From Escallonia rubra (lineage: Eukaryota > Streptophyta > Magnoliopsida > Escalloniales > Escalloniaceae), in NCBI GenBank assembly GCA_033065855.1, contig JAVXUO010001990.1:62001-126000 (forward strand): a stretch of DNA of 64,000 nucleotides. The letters run 5' to 3'. Position numbers and translations under genes: made by a program. Of this stretch, positions 47,413 through 59,099 are shown piece by piece (positions within the stretch are counted from its first letter, which is position 1; each line of letters opens with the position of its first letter). The notes under the pieces were generated by a model, which searched no databases, was not told the origin of the DNA, and worked only from the letters and a program-made list of their open reading frames with translations.

Positions 47413-50400
47413 ATGGTTGCCTCTGGAATTGATAATGCGGTCTCTGGTGATGCCTTCTTTACTAACATACTAGAGGGTGTGGATTCCCCCAAAGGAAGTA
47501 TGGAAGAAGATGACCTGAGTGGAGATTGGGATGCTAAGTTCCAGTGCCTCGGGCCAATTCCTTCGGAGGCTATAGAGGGACTATTCTTAGTTCCCCAAAG
47601 TAATGTTTGCAGTCGCACTTGTAGTATGGGGCCGAATTCGTCGCTTCAGGTGAGTTTTATACGATCTGCATCTACTCCTGTATTTACATATACGTTCATA
47701 TTCACCATGCAGTGTGCGTGTGTAGTAGTAGAATGTTGCTTTTCTGGTGCATGGCAATTTTTGTTCTATAACTATTTACTAAATGGCTTTATCATCTATC
47801 CAAGTGTTGTTTCAATGAGAGAGTTAGGTACTCACTAGGATGCACCTCCATGTAGTGCTAATTAAGAAACAGAGGGTGGAACAAGCAAAATAATTTCCGA
47901 CTGCTGTTTCGTAAGTCGATCATGATGAACTTTTGAACCTCTCTCTGTGTGTGTACATGTGTGTTTCTTTTGGTGACAGCTTGAAACCGTTGGAAGGATG
48001 AATTAGTTGCTGCCTACCTAGCGAGGTATTTGAGAATGAAGAACCAATAAGCTCCTGCTGAGTTGGTTTTCATTTTGTTATGTTGGTTAGTGATAAGTTG
48101 CTGAAATAATGGAAGAGGATTGGTGAACCATTTGGGTGTTATTGAGTGGACTGGAGAAGATGGCTCCAAGTAATTTGGCTTTACGCTTGTTGACCTGACC
48201 TGACCTGACTTGAGAGTGCACTGCATTGAATTTAAGGAAGCTAAAGAATGACTCGATATTTTACATTGGGTTGTTTTGTGCACCTCTTTCTAAGATACCA
48301 GCTAGACCCATGATAATAATGCCAGTCTTAGCTGTTGAATCTGCAAGTGTGTTCAACAATTAGTTGCACAAGCCTGCCCCTAACCTACCATAAGCAGAAA
48401 AAGAGGAGCCAGCACAAGATTTCATTTCAGCAACATAACGGAAGATAGAACCCCATTGAATTGTAGCCAAATTGGTGTCTATAGGAAGGGACATTTGTAA
48501 TCTTACAAGTTCTGTTAATTAAGTCAAGCGCCTAGTAGTGGGCTTCCTCCTTGAAATGTTATTGTTAGAGCCTTCCAATCGCTCCGCATATGATGGGGAA
48601 ACCTTAATATGTCACAGTTTTTCATTTGCAAGAGACTCTCTGAAGCATATTTGTTTTCATATTGAACCGACATTCCGGTGTATCATCTAAGCGCTGCTGT
48701 AAGTTTTGGACTTAACATGTACTAAGTGACAAGCACTTCATCTATTTTCTTGAGTGTTTATTCTGATATTTTCATTAAATTGCTGATGAAAATTTTGCTC
48801 AGGTTGAAACAACTAAGCCAAATGTTTTTGAAGAAATTTCTGGTGCTAGTTATCACCTTGATTCTTCTGATGGCAAAGAGTCGAGCATCTTTCAAGAACA
48901 TAGCCCAATATCTGTCATTGAAAGTAGCAGCTCCATCCCATTACGATCCCATCGGAAGCGGCAATCACCTGTAATTTTTGAACCATATCTTATAAGGTCT
49001 AAAACCTCCAGAGTAAGGAAAAAGACCAAGAAAAAAAAACTTTCGCGGCAATCAGGTGAGCTGGAGATAAAAGAAAGTTCTTGCGAGCACCTTGTCACAA
49101 CTAAAAAATGTGCAAATTGTCATGCATCAAAAACCCCACAATGGAGGAGGGGACCCATGGGGATACAAAACCTTTGCAATGCGTGTGGACTTCAGTACAA
49201 AACTAATCGTCTCTCTAGCCAATGCCACCCAGTTGCAAGTCCTATATTGCCATCTGCGCATTCAAGCTTCGAAAAACCGGTTATACCGATGGGAAACAAA
49301 GTTATCCAAGAGGAAGATACAACTGTCATGGACCCTGCAGTGTCACGACAACCAGAGTTAATCCCTATTAGTCGCTATCTATCACGTTACATGGAGATAA
49401 AGTCAATTTATTCTGAGAATCCTGTTGGAACAGAGATATGCAGATACTATGAGAAAACAAAACCCTTGCACTGGAGTGAGGGAACCACTGGGGCAGAGAA
49501 TAATACAAGTGAAATGCAGTGCCACACTGATCGATGTTTTTCCACCACAAGTTCCGCTTTCTGTCCACCTTTCCACTCTAATTCACGTGAAAGGGTTAAT
49601 AAAAAGACAAACATAGATCTGAAGGAGGATGCTTTGAGTGGGATGGACCCTGAGGTGTCATCACCACCAGAATTTGTTCATTTGAGTGACAATGTATCAC
49701 TTGGCATGGAGACGAAGGGAAGTTATTCTCAGGAACCTGTTGCTATTGCAAAATGTACACGAAGGAAAGTGGAAACCTTGGGGCCAGGGATCCATGCATT
49801 TGGAGTTGGTTCAGCATCTTTGCACTCAAACTTAGAAAAGGAGGCTATGCAGAGGACAAACAAAACTACTGAGGAAGCTATGACCGAGGACGCCACTGCA
49901 ATGTTGTTGTCACCAGAATTTGTTCCTCTGATTAGCAGTTCATCTCGTGTGACGGAGATAAAGGAAAGTTCTTTTCAACAGTCTGTTGCAACTAAAAAAT
50001 GCCTGCATCATGAGAGGAGGAGAACCGCACAATCGAGAAATGGGACCGTGAGGCAAATTTGTGGAGCCTGTTCAGCAGCAAGTCCTGAATCTGTTCTATC
50101 TTTGCACTCAAACTCCCAACATGACGGACATCAAGCAATCAAGGAAGCTATGACCGAGGATAACCGTGCACCACCAGAATTCATTCCTTTGAGTGACAGA
50201 TCAAATGATGTTATAAATGAAATACCTTTGAGTAAGGGATCACTACATGACGTGGAGATAAAGGAAATGTCTGAGAGTAATGGATCACTGCATGACGTGG
50301 AGATAAAGGAAATCTCTTCAGAGCCGTCTGTTGCAATTGAAAAACGAACACATCTTAATTTAGCAAGACCCTCACAATGGAGGGAGGGAACCATGCGGCC

Positions 50401-51013
50401 AAGTATCTATCCATGTGGCGTTCATTCTGTATCAAGTGCTGCATTGCTTCCATTTAAGAAGGTTACAAAAAGGAGGAACAAAGTTATTTATGGGCAACCG
50501 AAGGCTGAGATGCACTCTGCAATGCCGTCACCACCAGAATCTGCTCTGTTAAGTAACAACTTGTCTCGTGACATGGAGAGTAAGGAAAGTTCTTGTCAGC
50601 GGGCTTCTGCAGCTATCGGATCCACGCATTGCGGCATAAGAAGAAGCCCACAATGCAAAAAGGTAAAACAGAACAGGAGCATAATTATGGCGGAGGAAGC
50701 CATAACTGAAATGAATCATTCAATGTTGTCACCATCAGAAATTGTTCCCATGGATATCAATTTATCACGTGAGAGGGAGGAGATACAGAAAATTAGTGTG
50801 CAGCCTCCTCTTGCAACAAAAATATGCACACATTGTTTTGTAACGAAAACCCCACTATGGAGGACGGGACCTATGGGAACAAAAACCCTTTGCAATGCAT
50901 GTGGACTCAAGTACAAGAAAGGGCTTCTCCTTACTCAGTATCGTCCAGCTGCAAGTCCTACATATGGTCCATTTTTGCACTCGAGCATCACAGAGAGGTA
51001 CACAGATGAGTGA
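47413..51013 (+). CDS. GATA-type zinc-finger protein with seven internal repeat units (815 aa)
   Basis: Probable nuclear DNA-binding regulator. Exons 47413-47649 and 48803-51013 join in phase 0 across a GT-AG intron. Residues 1-79 are acidic ([14 protein letters not shown]). A basic stretch with [10 protein letters not shown] lies near residue 150. A complete CX2CX18CX2C GATA finger occupies residues 182-207 (codons 49109-49186), and a second, equally complete one residues 754-779 (50825-50902). Between them five further units of about 70-115 residues repeat the same order: degenerate finger, linker, SPPEF(V/I)PLS, then (M/V)EIKESS...SVATK leading to the next finger. Finger starts map to residues 182, 292, 397, 479, 594, 686 and 754. 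Middle fingers have lost most Cys; unit 4 keeps CGAC. The frame is fully open, so it is probably expressed, but partial decay is possible. Confidence 0.85.
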
Positions 51014-51523
51014 CGAAGCTACTCAGGAGGAAGCTCTGAGACTGACCTTGAAATGTCACCACCCCTAGAATTCGTTCCTAGAGTGCCTACTTGTTTGATA
51101 GCGTATAAGTGAAGGGAACAGATGTTTATTTATGTGTAGTAACTAAGCTTTTTTGTGCTTTCCTGCCGGCTTTTGGCGAAAAGCGGCAAGTGTAAAGGGG
51201 TAGGAATTGCAGGTTTGGACAATGTTGACTACTGGAATAGGGGTTAAACATATGCGTTAGAAAGAGAAAAGTAATTTCAATTATGTAAATGAAGGGTTAG
51301 AAATGAGAACAACTTTAAGCGGTAGAAATTATTCATTTTAGTGAAGATTTCTCTGTTTATGTCAATGCTTCATTGCAGTACTTCGCGAATGTTTCTGAGC
51401 AACTTTTCACAGGCAGCACACGTTGTAGCCTGAGTCAGGTTGTGTGTGGTAGGCATTCACACATGTATTTGAGCAAGTTTTCGTAGCTGCTTATTGTTGG
51501 GCTAATTACACGGATTCTTTTAG
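51014..51523 (+). other. GATA gene 3' region
   Basis: No gene. It contains an extra copy (51491-51511) of TTATTGTTGGGCTAATTACA, the target-site plus outer-end sequence of the MULE that starts at 51533. Confidence 0.5.
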
Positions 51524-51532
51524 TTTATTGTT

Positions 51533-52687
51533 GGGCTAATTACACTTATATCCCTGAGGTTAGGATATAATTACAGGTAAGGACAATAGTTTGGACAAAT
51601 TACACTTATGTCTGTTGACCAAACGGAATTTTAAAAACCCTAACGGTTTTAATGAAAAGACTATTTTGCCCCTAAATTGGAATCCTATTTTTTTTCAATG
51701 CCATTATTTCATCTTCTTCCATTAATTATTGGACTCTACATCTTATTTTTAATGCCATTAATTCCCCCCCCCCCACACCCCACCCGCCCACGCCCCCAAC
51801 CCCATTTATGTCTCAAAACTCCCCGCAGCACCCTTCGCCACCCCGTTTGCCTCCCCGTCGCCACACCCACTTTCCTCATTCCTCTTCCCCGTCGCCCCTA
51901 CCCTGCCCCTTCCCCTTCCCCGTCGCCGGTGGTGGAGGTATGAGCTTACGTTGCAAGGAGAGAGCCTTGCCGAGTGGTTGGTCCCGTGAGAAACATCGCT
52001 CGCTGTTCGGAGGGAAACGAAAGCGAGAAGGCTACGAAGAGACGACGAGCGATTCCGGCGAGGGAGGAACCGCCGACGCGAATTCTGATTTTGGTCGAGT
52101 GACTTCGTTCCTGGTCTTCCTATTCCCTTCGCTTCCCCAACCGCTGCCTCTAAGGTCCAAGTACTTACTTTTGTTTGATCAAATGCTGTCGGCTATTGAG
52201 GCGAGGAAGGGCGGAAATAGAGTGCTCCGTTCCGGCAAGAAAGTTGAGGTATCTGGCGATCGACGGCTTCGTTACCCTAATTTGCAAATTAGGGTTTTGA
52301 TGATGGCTCAGAATACTTCATAAAGATCAAATTGAGAAAAGGGAACATGACTCATAATAATTTTGATGAAATAGACTGCAAATTGAGAAATTTTTTAAAT
52401 AGGGAACAAATCAATTTAGGGTTTTAAAACCCAATCTTTGAATTAAGGCTGAAATCAAAGATTAAAAAAATTAAAAATATTCAATACAGTACAAGGGGTA
52501 GTATCGTCATTTTAAAAATATGTATTGATGACATCATAAAAAAAGTACAATTTTTGGACGGAATCCTGACGGATGGACACGGGTGATACATTTGAAACAC
52601 TTTTGGTCACGGAATGTTACATTTTAAAACTTTGTGTCCTTGACTGTAATTATCCCCTAACCTCAGGGACATAGGTGTAATTAGCCC
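51533..52687. mobile_element. MULE with perfect 9-bp target duplication
   Basis: TTTATTGTT flanks the element at 51524-51532 and 52688-52696. The left end GGGCTAATTACAC and right end GTGTAATTAGCCC start inverted repeats of about 60 bp with a handful of mismatches (shared CCCTGAGGTTAGG). The 1155-bp interior is GC-rich in its middle, unlike the AT-rich flanks, and holds a 171-codon frame. It lacks a transposase, so it is non-autonomous and may carry captured gene sequence. Confidence 0.92.
51808..52323 (+). CDS. Hypothetical 171-aa frame inside the MULE
   Basis: ATG to TAA with a Pro/Ser/His-rich start, then a mixed-composition part with Lys/Arg clusters and a C-terminal IEARKGGNRVLRSGKKVEV phrase. 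I recognise no family. GC content and frame length differ from the surroundings, which fits a captured gene fragment, but the N-terminal third is simple sequence. Whether it is expressed cannot be told from sequence. Confidence 0.3.
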   Translation: MSQNSPQHPSPPRLPPRRHTHFPHSSSPSPLPCPFPFPVAGGGGMSLRCKERALPSGWSREKHRSLFGGKRKREGYEETTSDSGEGGTADANSDFGRVTSFLVFLFPSLPQPLPLRSKYLLLFDQMLSAIEARKGGNRVLRSGKKVEVSGDRRLRYPNLQIRVLMMAQNTS

Positions 52688-52696
52688 TTTATTGTT

Positions 52697-53744
52697 TATG
52701 CTAATGATGGCACATATGCCTTGACTCATGACACCGGGTAGACACTAAAAAATTACTTTATCGGTCAATCGCGGACAATTTTAGTGACTAGTTAAATATT
52801 CAACACTTTTATAAAGTGCGGGCCAAAATGTTAGCATGAAGTTAAAGAAAATAATGGGCTCGATCCAAAATAAAATTATTTGGTCTACTCCAAGTGTGAT
52901 CTTGCTAGCATAAAAAACAAATAAGTCAACTTTGACTTAAGGAAATTATTTCTTAATTAAATGAAAATGACAATCATTTAACTAAGAGATTCTGATTAAA
53001 TTAAAGGATGCAAAAATATCTTTAATTATAATGTTAAAGCCCAAATCACCGAATTTTCAAAATTGGTAGTGCCTATAAATAGAGAGCTTGGGGTAAGGAA
53101 GAAGGATGCACATGGTCTCTACAATCAAAGTCAAAGTTCTGTTGAAACTCGATCGTCCCATGTTTTGTGCTTCATTTGAAGAACAATATGCACTAACCTA
53201 ATGCCGTTCTTCATTTAAGCACTTCCAAATAACGAAAATCGATATCTTTGTCTCTTAATTAAAATGCAATTCACCTTTTAACATCTAAAATTCTATAAGT
53301 CAGGGATCACCATGCTTTTTCAGGATGAAATCTTGAAGCCCTCGTTCAAGTATCATTTCAACAGTCTTTTAACTGTAAAGATTGAAGAAGTCAAACTCCA
53401 CGTTTCGAGATCAAGCTATTTCAAGCCCTTGATTCATGATCGAATCGGTTATCGAATCAGAAGATTTTACGTTCGTTTTATGTAAAAATCACAGAGTGGT
53501 ATAACCTTTTACTTTGAAACTTTAAATTAAATTTTGTGCAATTATTTCTTGTCTTGTAGTTTAGAAACAAAATTTATGTGTACACATCGTTATTGCTAAG
53601 TGTGTCATGTTTTGTTAAACAGTTTACATTAACATCATGGGCTGGAGTAATCACGCTGATAATGTCTTTTTTTGTTGTTGAGAATTATCATAAATATATA
53701 CCATCAAAAATTAAATCTGAGGCTAACATCCCTAGCCTATGAGA
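52697..53744. other. No gene; promoter-like TATA box at 53074
   Basis: AT-rich. A good TATA box (TATAAATAG at 53074) is followed by a transcribed-looking stretch and, near 53495, CACAGAGTGGTATAACC. That faintly resembles an LTR end with a degenerate initiator-tRNA primer site. No second LTR was found, so I only flag it. Confidence 0.3.
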
Positions 53745-53751
53745 TTACATA

Positions 53752-54110
53752 TCTATATCTATACTATATATAATGAGAAGTTTATTTTTGGTGTAATACC
53801 CTTTTGGTGTTACACTGAGAGTGACTTTGACGCTGACACGTGTCCATTGTGAGGAAAAAATTGAAAAATATAACTACCCACTCTCCATAAAACTATTAGT
53901 TACAAATACCCACTCTCTGCAGGTAACTACCCATTTTTTTTTTACATTTTCTTCTACATTTCCCATTCTCCCTCAAATCTGAAGAAAATTCAAATTACAA
54001 TATTTCAATTGCATTTGTAAGCGACATTGGGTAAACAAATTATCTCAAAATACATTACTCATAGTTTACGATGACAAAATCACACACGCAATGCGTGTGC
54101 CCGACATCTC
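53752..54110 (+). mobile_element. Possible non-autonomous Helitron
   Basis: Begins TCTATATCTATACTATATATA, like plant Helitron 5' ends. It closes with a 7-bp hairpin (CACACGC with GCGTGTG, 54083-54099) about 10 bases before CTCG, where Helitrons usually show CTRR. The imperfect terminus keeps confidence low. No coding capacity. Confidence 0.4.
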
Positions 54111-54129
54111 GTCTATATAATGCTAATAA

Positions 54130-55191
54130 CGGATGACAACTCCATCACATAGGAAGCACCAAAAAAGAAATAAAAATAGACCACAAAATTAAAGCAAACA
54201 AAAGATAAGAACAATTATATTTTTTTTCTTTGTAAACATCTAAACGTACAAACATATACAACCCTACAAAACAGTAGGATAACTAAGAACTAAAACAAGA
54301 TAAATACTCAAAAAACAACTAATCAAAATACATCGGCAGTCTGTCAACCCCAACCCATAATCCAGACACGTGCCCCCATCATGCAACATTGCCTCGATTG
54401 CCGTGCTTCCACTCTGGCGCTGGAATCGCCGCCGTTTTCAGCCAATTCATTGCTGCCAAGCCCCAAGGACACAGAAGACAAACACCGAGGGAAACCCATA
54501 CACCCACATCACCCTAAGAAGTGCCTCACAATTGGAGCACTGGTGGACAAAACACCAATAGACCAGAACCTGGAAGACTCGCAATCAACCGCCGCCGACC
54601 AAACCGTCATCATCTCGCAGCTGCCGACCTCTTATAACATGAACAACCTCCAAGCAAAGCATAGAACCTCTCCACCGGTAATTGCAGAACACCAACCTTT
54701 CTAAATCAAGGGGGAGGGTCAACTAGGGGGAAGGGGGATAAATAAACCCTAGAAAAAAAAACCTAGATCTAAACTCACCAATCTATCTCCTACCCAAGAC
54801 AGCCCGATGAATCCCGACGGCAAAACCCACAGATCCCGACGGTGAAGGAAAAAAAAAACACACAAAGCCACCACAACCCAATCGTATAACACCATCTTCG
54901 TCACCAACCATCAATTGTCGGTTGACCTGTCAGCTTACCCATTAGTAGTTGTCAACCTAGGTCCGGCGCCGGAAAACTAGAAGGACCACACCAGATCAAG
55001 ACTCTCCGTTATGAAGGTGACGTCGTCCTACTCACCATAGCCCCTCAAGATCCCATACAAGACCCTAACCAACATCACCTAAACTACCACGTCACCACCC
55101 GTCGAGAAATCAGCAGTGGCGATGGAGATTGAAGTCTGAGAGAGGAGGGTTTGGGTGATATAATTTTTTGCAGAGGTCGCCTCTCTCATAG
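54130..55191. other. No gene; C-rich stretch
   Basis: 54340-54720 is C-rich on the plus strand with two overlapping open frames (54370-54704) that I do not recognise. The rest has no features. Confidence 0.3.
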
Positions 55192-56031
55192 GCATGGTTT
55201 TAAATCTCGGAATCCGGATACGTAACGGTCGCGGTGTAACGGAATCGGGCGTATCAGACGTTACGTAACGGGAATCAGTTATTGCGACTGCCAAATTTTT
55301 TCAAGCATTGGGAAATGCTTAAAACTCAATGATATGAAGATTGTGACCCTAAAATGTCTCATTTTAATACTTTTAATAGTTTAAAAGACTAAGAAGTATG
55401 TAAACAAAATAAGTTATGAGTAATTATCAAGTATTAATAAATAAAATAAGTTGCTAAAATCTAAAATCTTACTCATTTTAAATTAAAACCATGCATTTAA
55501 GTTTAAAAAAGCAGATGAGTAAAAAATATTTAAAATATTAGAATCCAAAACACAAAGAAAGTCCATAAATCATTAAAGTCTCCTTCTCAAAAAACTCATC
55601 TCTGTAGACCCATCTCCTACGCCCACCGCCACATTCCCCGGTCCCCACTCCCACAGACTCAACCGCTACAGTACAGCGCACGGCCAACATCCCGACCTTC
55701 TTTCTCTATTCTCCTCTTTTACAGAGCTGGACAGCGCATAGTCTCGCCAACCTTCTTCCTTCGTCTTTTTCTCTTTCTTCTTTTGTGTTTCTTCTTTTGT
55801 GATTGTGTTGTTGTTTGGAGTGCAGAGGTGTATATAGAGAGAAAAGGTGAGAAATTGGACTTCAACTCTTCAAGGAGTCTGTAACATCTGTTGGAAGGAG
55901 ACAAGAAAATCTCTGATCTATGTTCTTACCGTAACGGGACCGATAAATCGACGTGTAACCGTACCAGCAAGCTAAAAATCCGTTACATATCGGCCGTTAC
56001 GGTATGTAACGGCCGTTTCTTAAAACCTTGC
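55192..56031. mobile_element. TIR element with GGTTTTAA ends and CCGTTAC repeats
   Basis: The left end GCATGGTTTTAAATCTCGG and, on the complement, GCAAGGTTTTAAGAAACGG are inverted repeats. Both ends are followed inward by TACGTAACGG or TACGGTATGTAACGG type words, a pattern of plant MULE-like non-autonomous elements. No target duplication was found and the middle is AT-rich without genes. Confidence 0.55.
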
Positions 56032-56503
56032 TCAGAGGCCTCTGACTATATTCAAAAGTTCATACCCTGGTAACGTCTAAATTGTAGAAAACATGTTTTG
56101 GTGGTATCGTGGTTTCAAAGAAAAAAAAAAGTTCATTACGGTTACCCATATTTGCAGTTCTAGTATTTCCCTTTGGGAAATTAAAAAAAAAAAAAAAAAG
56201 AAAAAAAAAGAGGAAGGAAGTAATGCAAATGACAACAGCTTAGCATGAAGTGGTTTGGGAGTCCATTTAGTTGGTCTGTGAGAAAGCTCGTTACGGTTGG
56301 TAGTGGGTCCAACAAAAACTCAGGCGACAAGCCACTTCTTGTAAAGTAGCATAACAGCCCATACGACGACGCCCTTGCAAAACTTGCTGCAGTCCTTTTC
56401 CAGTAGCAGTAATGCCATATGTCCAATTGCCATAGTAGCAGGCTCGGTATACGAAATCGATCACCAGCCGGCTAAAAGTACACCTCAATCAGAGTACGAC
56501 ACA

Positions 56504-56895
56504 TGTAGTTTATGACTCGAGGTCAAATTTGGTCAACTATGAGATTGGTAGTTACCTTATTGGGAATTAGGATTCTGAAAGGATCTTAATGAGATCCTCA
56601 AGGATTCCAACATGATCGTTATGGATCTGGCCCAAGGCCCAGTTTTTAGACTCCTAAGTTCGCTAGGGTTCTCACACCCGCACCTATATAAATGGGACTC
56701 CCCTAGGTATGCAGACAACTTCACACACAGAGACAATAGATCTTTTATGCCTTTTCAGAGTTCTTATCCTGTAGCTGCATTCTGATTTAAACATTGGAGA
56801 GTTCTATGGAAAATCCCACCAGGCAGTCACTCTTTTTCTGTCTTGCGGGTCATCTTTTCTGGCTAGGGTTCCGGAGCATATTTTTAGCAGCAACA
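56504..56895 (+). mobile_element. Solo LTR related to element 2, opposite orientation
   Basis: Reads like the minus-strand LTR of element 2: GATCCTCAAGGA, GGCCCAGT, a TATATAAA TATA box, CAGGTATG or TAGGTATG, TTTTCAGAGT, TGTAGCTGC, ATTGGAGAGTT in place of ATCGGAGAGTT, TTTCTGTCTTGC and a shared AGCAGCAACA end. It is clearly diverged. No polypurine tract or primer site follows, and no target duplication is visible. Confidence 0.75.
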
Positions 56896-57279
56896 CCGTT
56901 TAAAGGTTGAATGGTTATCTTTTGTTAATGTACTTCCTTTTGAACTTCATGTGTCTCCTAGTAAATGAAGGACTAGTGTTGATTGTTGCTTCCATTTTGG
57001 CAAAATATACTCAGGAGCATCCTAACATTGGTCCCCATTCTTGTATTTCTTTTTGTGTGTGGAGAATTTTGGAAAATATATACGATTAACAAAAGGTTAC
57101 GTAGATAAATTTTAGAAATAATTACAACATAACCACCAAAATAAACAAACAAACTAGCTAAGTAGATAATAAAAGGCTAAACATTGACAGCCTCAAACTA
57201 CATAGGCTATGAGCATAAAAACAAAAGGTGTAATGATTGTCTTAAAAAATCGGAAGGAGAGCTCTTGAGACTTTTTAGC

Positions 57280-57763
57280 AACCGTTCAAAGTAAGAGGTA
57301 TGGTAGCTTGGACTTCATTGAACCATGCTTGCTAATAACCATTCCCTTGATGTAGAGCAAAAGAAGCCATAACTGAAGCAAGTGCAAGAACTCTATTTGT
57401 ACCCCTTTCGATATACACTGAGTGCAAAAATATGTAGGATTGTTATCCCAAACAAACTGCCATAACAATGTACAAGCTGGAACACCATGCTTTCAGACGG
57501 ATTTACACGGCTTCGTAGCTGTTCAAATAAGACCGACGGGGCAATTGATATTATGATATGTAGACAACGTAAAGCAACTATCCACTGTAGAGGTAAATAA
57601 GAGCAGTCTCATCATCCGAGAGAATGTCAGAATGTGTAACTAATGTAACATAAGAGCCAATAGGTACCCAGTGGAAATTGAACAAAACAAAACCTATACT
57701 AAACCTGTTATCAACTTGCCGTTCTGTGATAGCTAAAACACAAGTGCTTGGCACATTTCTTGT
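57280..57763 (-). pseudogene. LINE RNase H-region remnant, left of element 2
   Basis: Minus-strand frames give RNase H-like phrases (VLALASVMASFALHQGNG and FNEVQATIPLTLN) interrupted by stops. With 62950-63600 it forms one LINE that element 2 split. Confidence 0.5.
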
Positions 57764-58153
57764 TGTTGCTGCTTAAAATATGTCCCGCGTACGTTGCGGA
57801 ACCCGAGCCTGAACCGATGACCTGCAAGACAGAAAACGAATGACCGCCGGGTGGGGTTCCCGGCGGAAAACTCTCCGATGCTTAAGTCAGAGCGCAGCTA
57901 CATGATAATGACTCTGAAAAAGCATGAATGAGTGTAGTTGTGTAGTCGTCCCATACCTGGGGGAGTAGACCCCTTTATATAGTGGTAGGAAGAAGAGCCC
58001 TAGTAGGACTGGGCCGTAGGCTAGATGTGTTAGGATCGTGTTAGGTTCCTTGAGGATCACGTCACGATCTCTGATAAGATAATCCCCAATGTCCTAGTAT
58101 GACTGAGAGTGTCGGTATTCCCCAATTATTGGGAGTATATTTGAGATATATCA
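57764..58153 (-). repeat. Element 2 LTR (3' LTR in the element's sense)
   Basis: Starts TGTTGCTGCTTAAAATATG and ends GAGATATATCA. Minus-strand TATA box TATATAAAGG is near 57970-57979. A GC hairpin (CCGCCGGG with CCCGGCGG) is followed by CTCCGATGCTTAAGTCAG on the plus strand. Confidence 0.95.
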
Positions 58154-58168
58154 TAAGCCCCCCACTTC
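58154..58168 (-). other. Element 2 polypurine tract
   Basis: Minus strand GAAGTGGGGGGCTTA directly precedes the TGATATATC start of the LTR. Confidence 0.8.
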
Positions 58169-58292
58169 CTTAGCCAAAATGTTTGGCTGAGGAAGTTTAT
58201 ACATGGTGTCTTGAGACACACGTTAGATTTGTAAGGGATTCTCCATCCGCTTGTAGGGGTAATAATATTTCTCTACTCCATGTACTTGGACC

Positions 58293-58959
58293 TAAGCTCT
58301 TGGGAGCTTAAGCCTTGGAACTTTGCCCGAGTAGGATGCTAGAACTCTAGCTCTTGAGAGCTAGGTCTTTCGAATGTCGCCTAAGTAGGCTATTCGGAAT
58401 CATCTTTGGGAAGATGAATAATGGGATCTCGGGATCCATTAAAGGATGTGCCCCACGTTAGCCTCTCTAGAGAGAGGACACAGAGCTGTGCATGCAAGTT
58501 GTTGCATGTGCTAAGTGTTTGAATGTCCCCTTGAGGGTGTTTATTTTGTGCAAGTGTGTGTTCTTTAGCTTGAGCTGACCACATCATGCTTGCGTTTTAC
58601 TTTGACGCGAACCCTTATCGTCAGCTAAGGGCTGGCAAAGAAGCCTCGCACTCACGCTCGGCCAGGTTTTGAATTAACAAAACAGGGTAGGACGACGAAC
58701 TCCCACGTGGTTTTGCCGTTTCTCGGGCTAGAACTAAAGCTAGACCGTGTCAGATAACACTTGTGTGCTATCCTATCACCCTTGAGGGTGACTGCCCTTG
58801 AGGGTGACCGCCCTAGAGGGCTAGTGGAACGTAGAGTTCTGATAAGTGCCCTTGAGGGAGAATGGAGCATGAAGCTCATGTAAATACCCTCAGAGGGTTG
58901 ACGGAACTTAGAGTTCTCATCATATGTGCCCTTGGGGGTGGATGGAGCGCAAAGTGCTC
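58293..58959. repeat. Hairpin array A of element 2
   Basis: Short perfect stems, mostly with 4-base loops: 58293-58310 (7 bp, loop TTGG), 58347-58364 (7 bp, TTGA), 58400-58417 (7 bp, TGGG), 58424-58437 (5 bp), 58462-58477 (6 bp, TAGA), 58491-58508 (7 bp, GTTG), 58776-58791 (6 bp, TTGA). Then four diverged 40-45 bp units (58810-58959) follow, each with a CCC/GGG hairpin and a second hairpin whose arms are GAAC/GTTC or GAGC/GCTC. Confidence 0.9.
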
Positions 58960-59099
58960 TGATTCACCAGTTGCATTGGTAGCATGCGCTGGTGTGAATG
59001 TTTGGCCTTTGACAGTCGGTCACTGTATGACCGGATATATAATGTCGAGACGGCAGGATACTGCCGCAAAAACCCTAGGCGTGACCTTTAAGTCGCAGG

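Noticed and set aside
52697..53500. Possible Copia solo LTR ending at CACAGAGTGGTATAACC
   Set aside because: Only a TATA box and a weak primer-site resemblance support it; no second LTR or target duplication.
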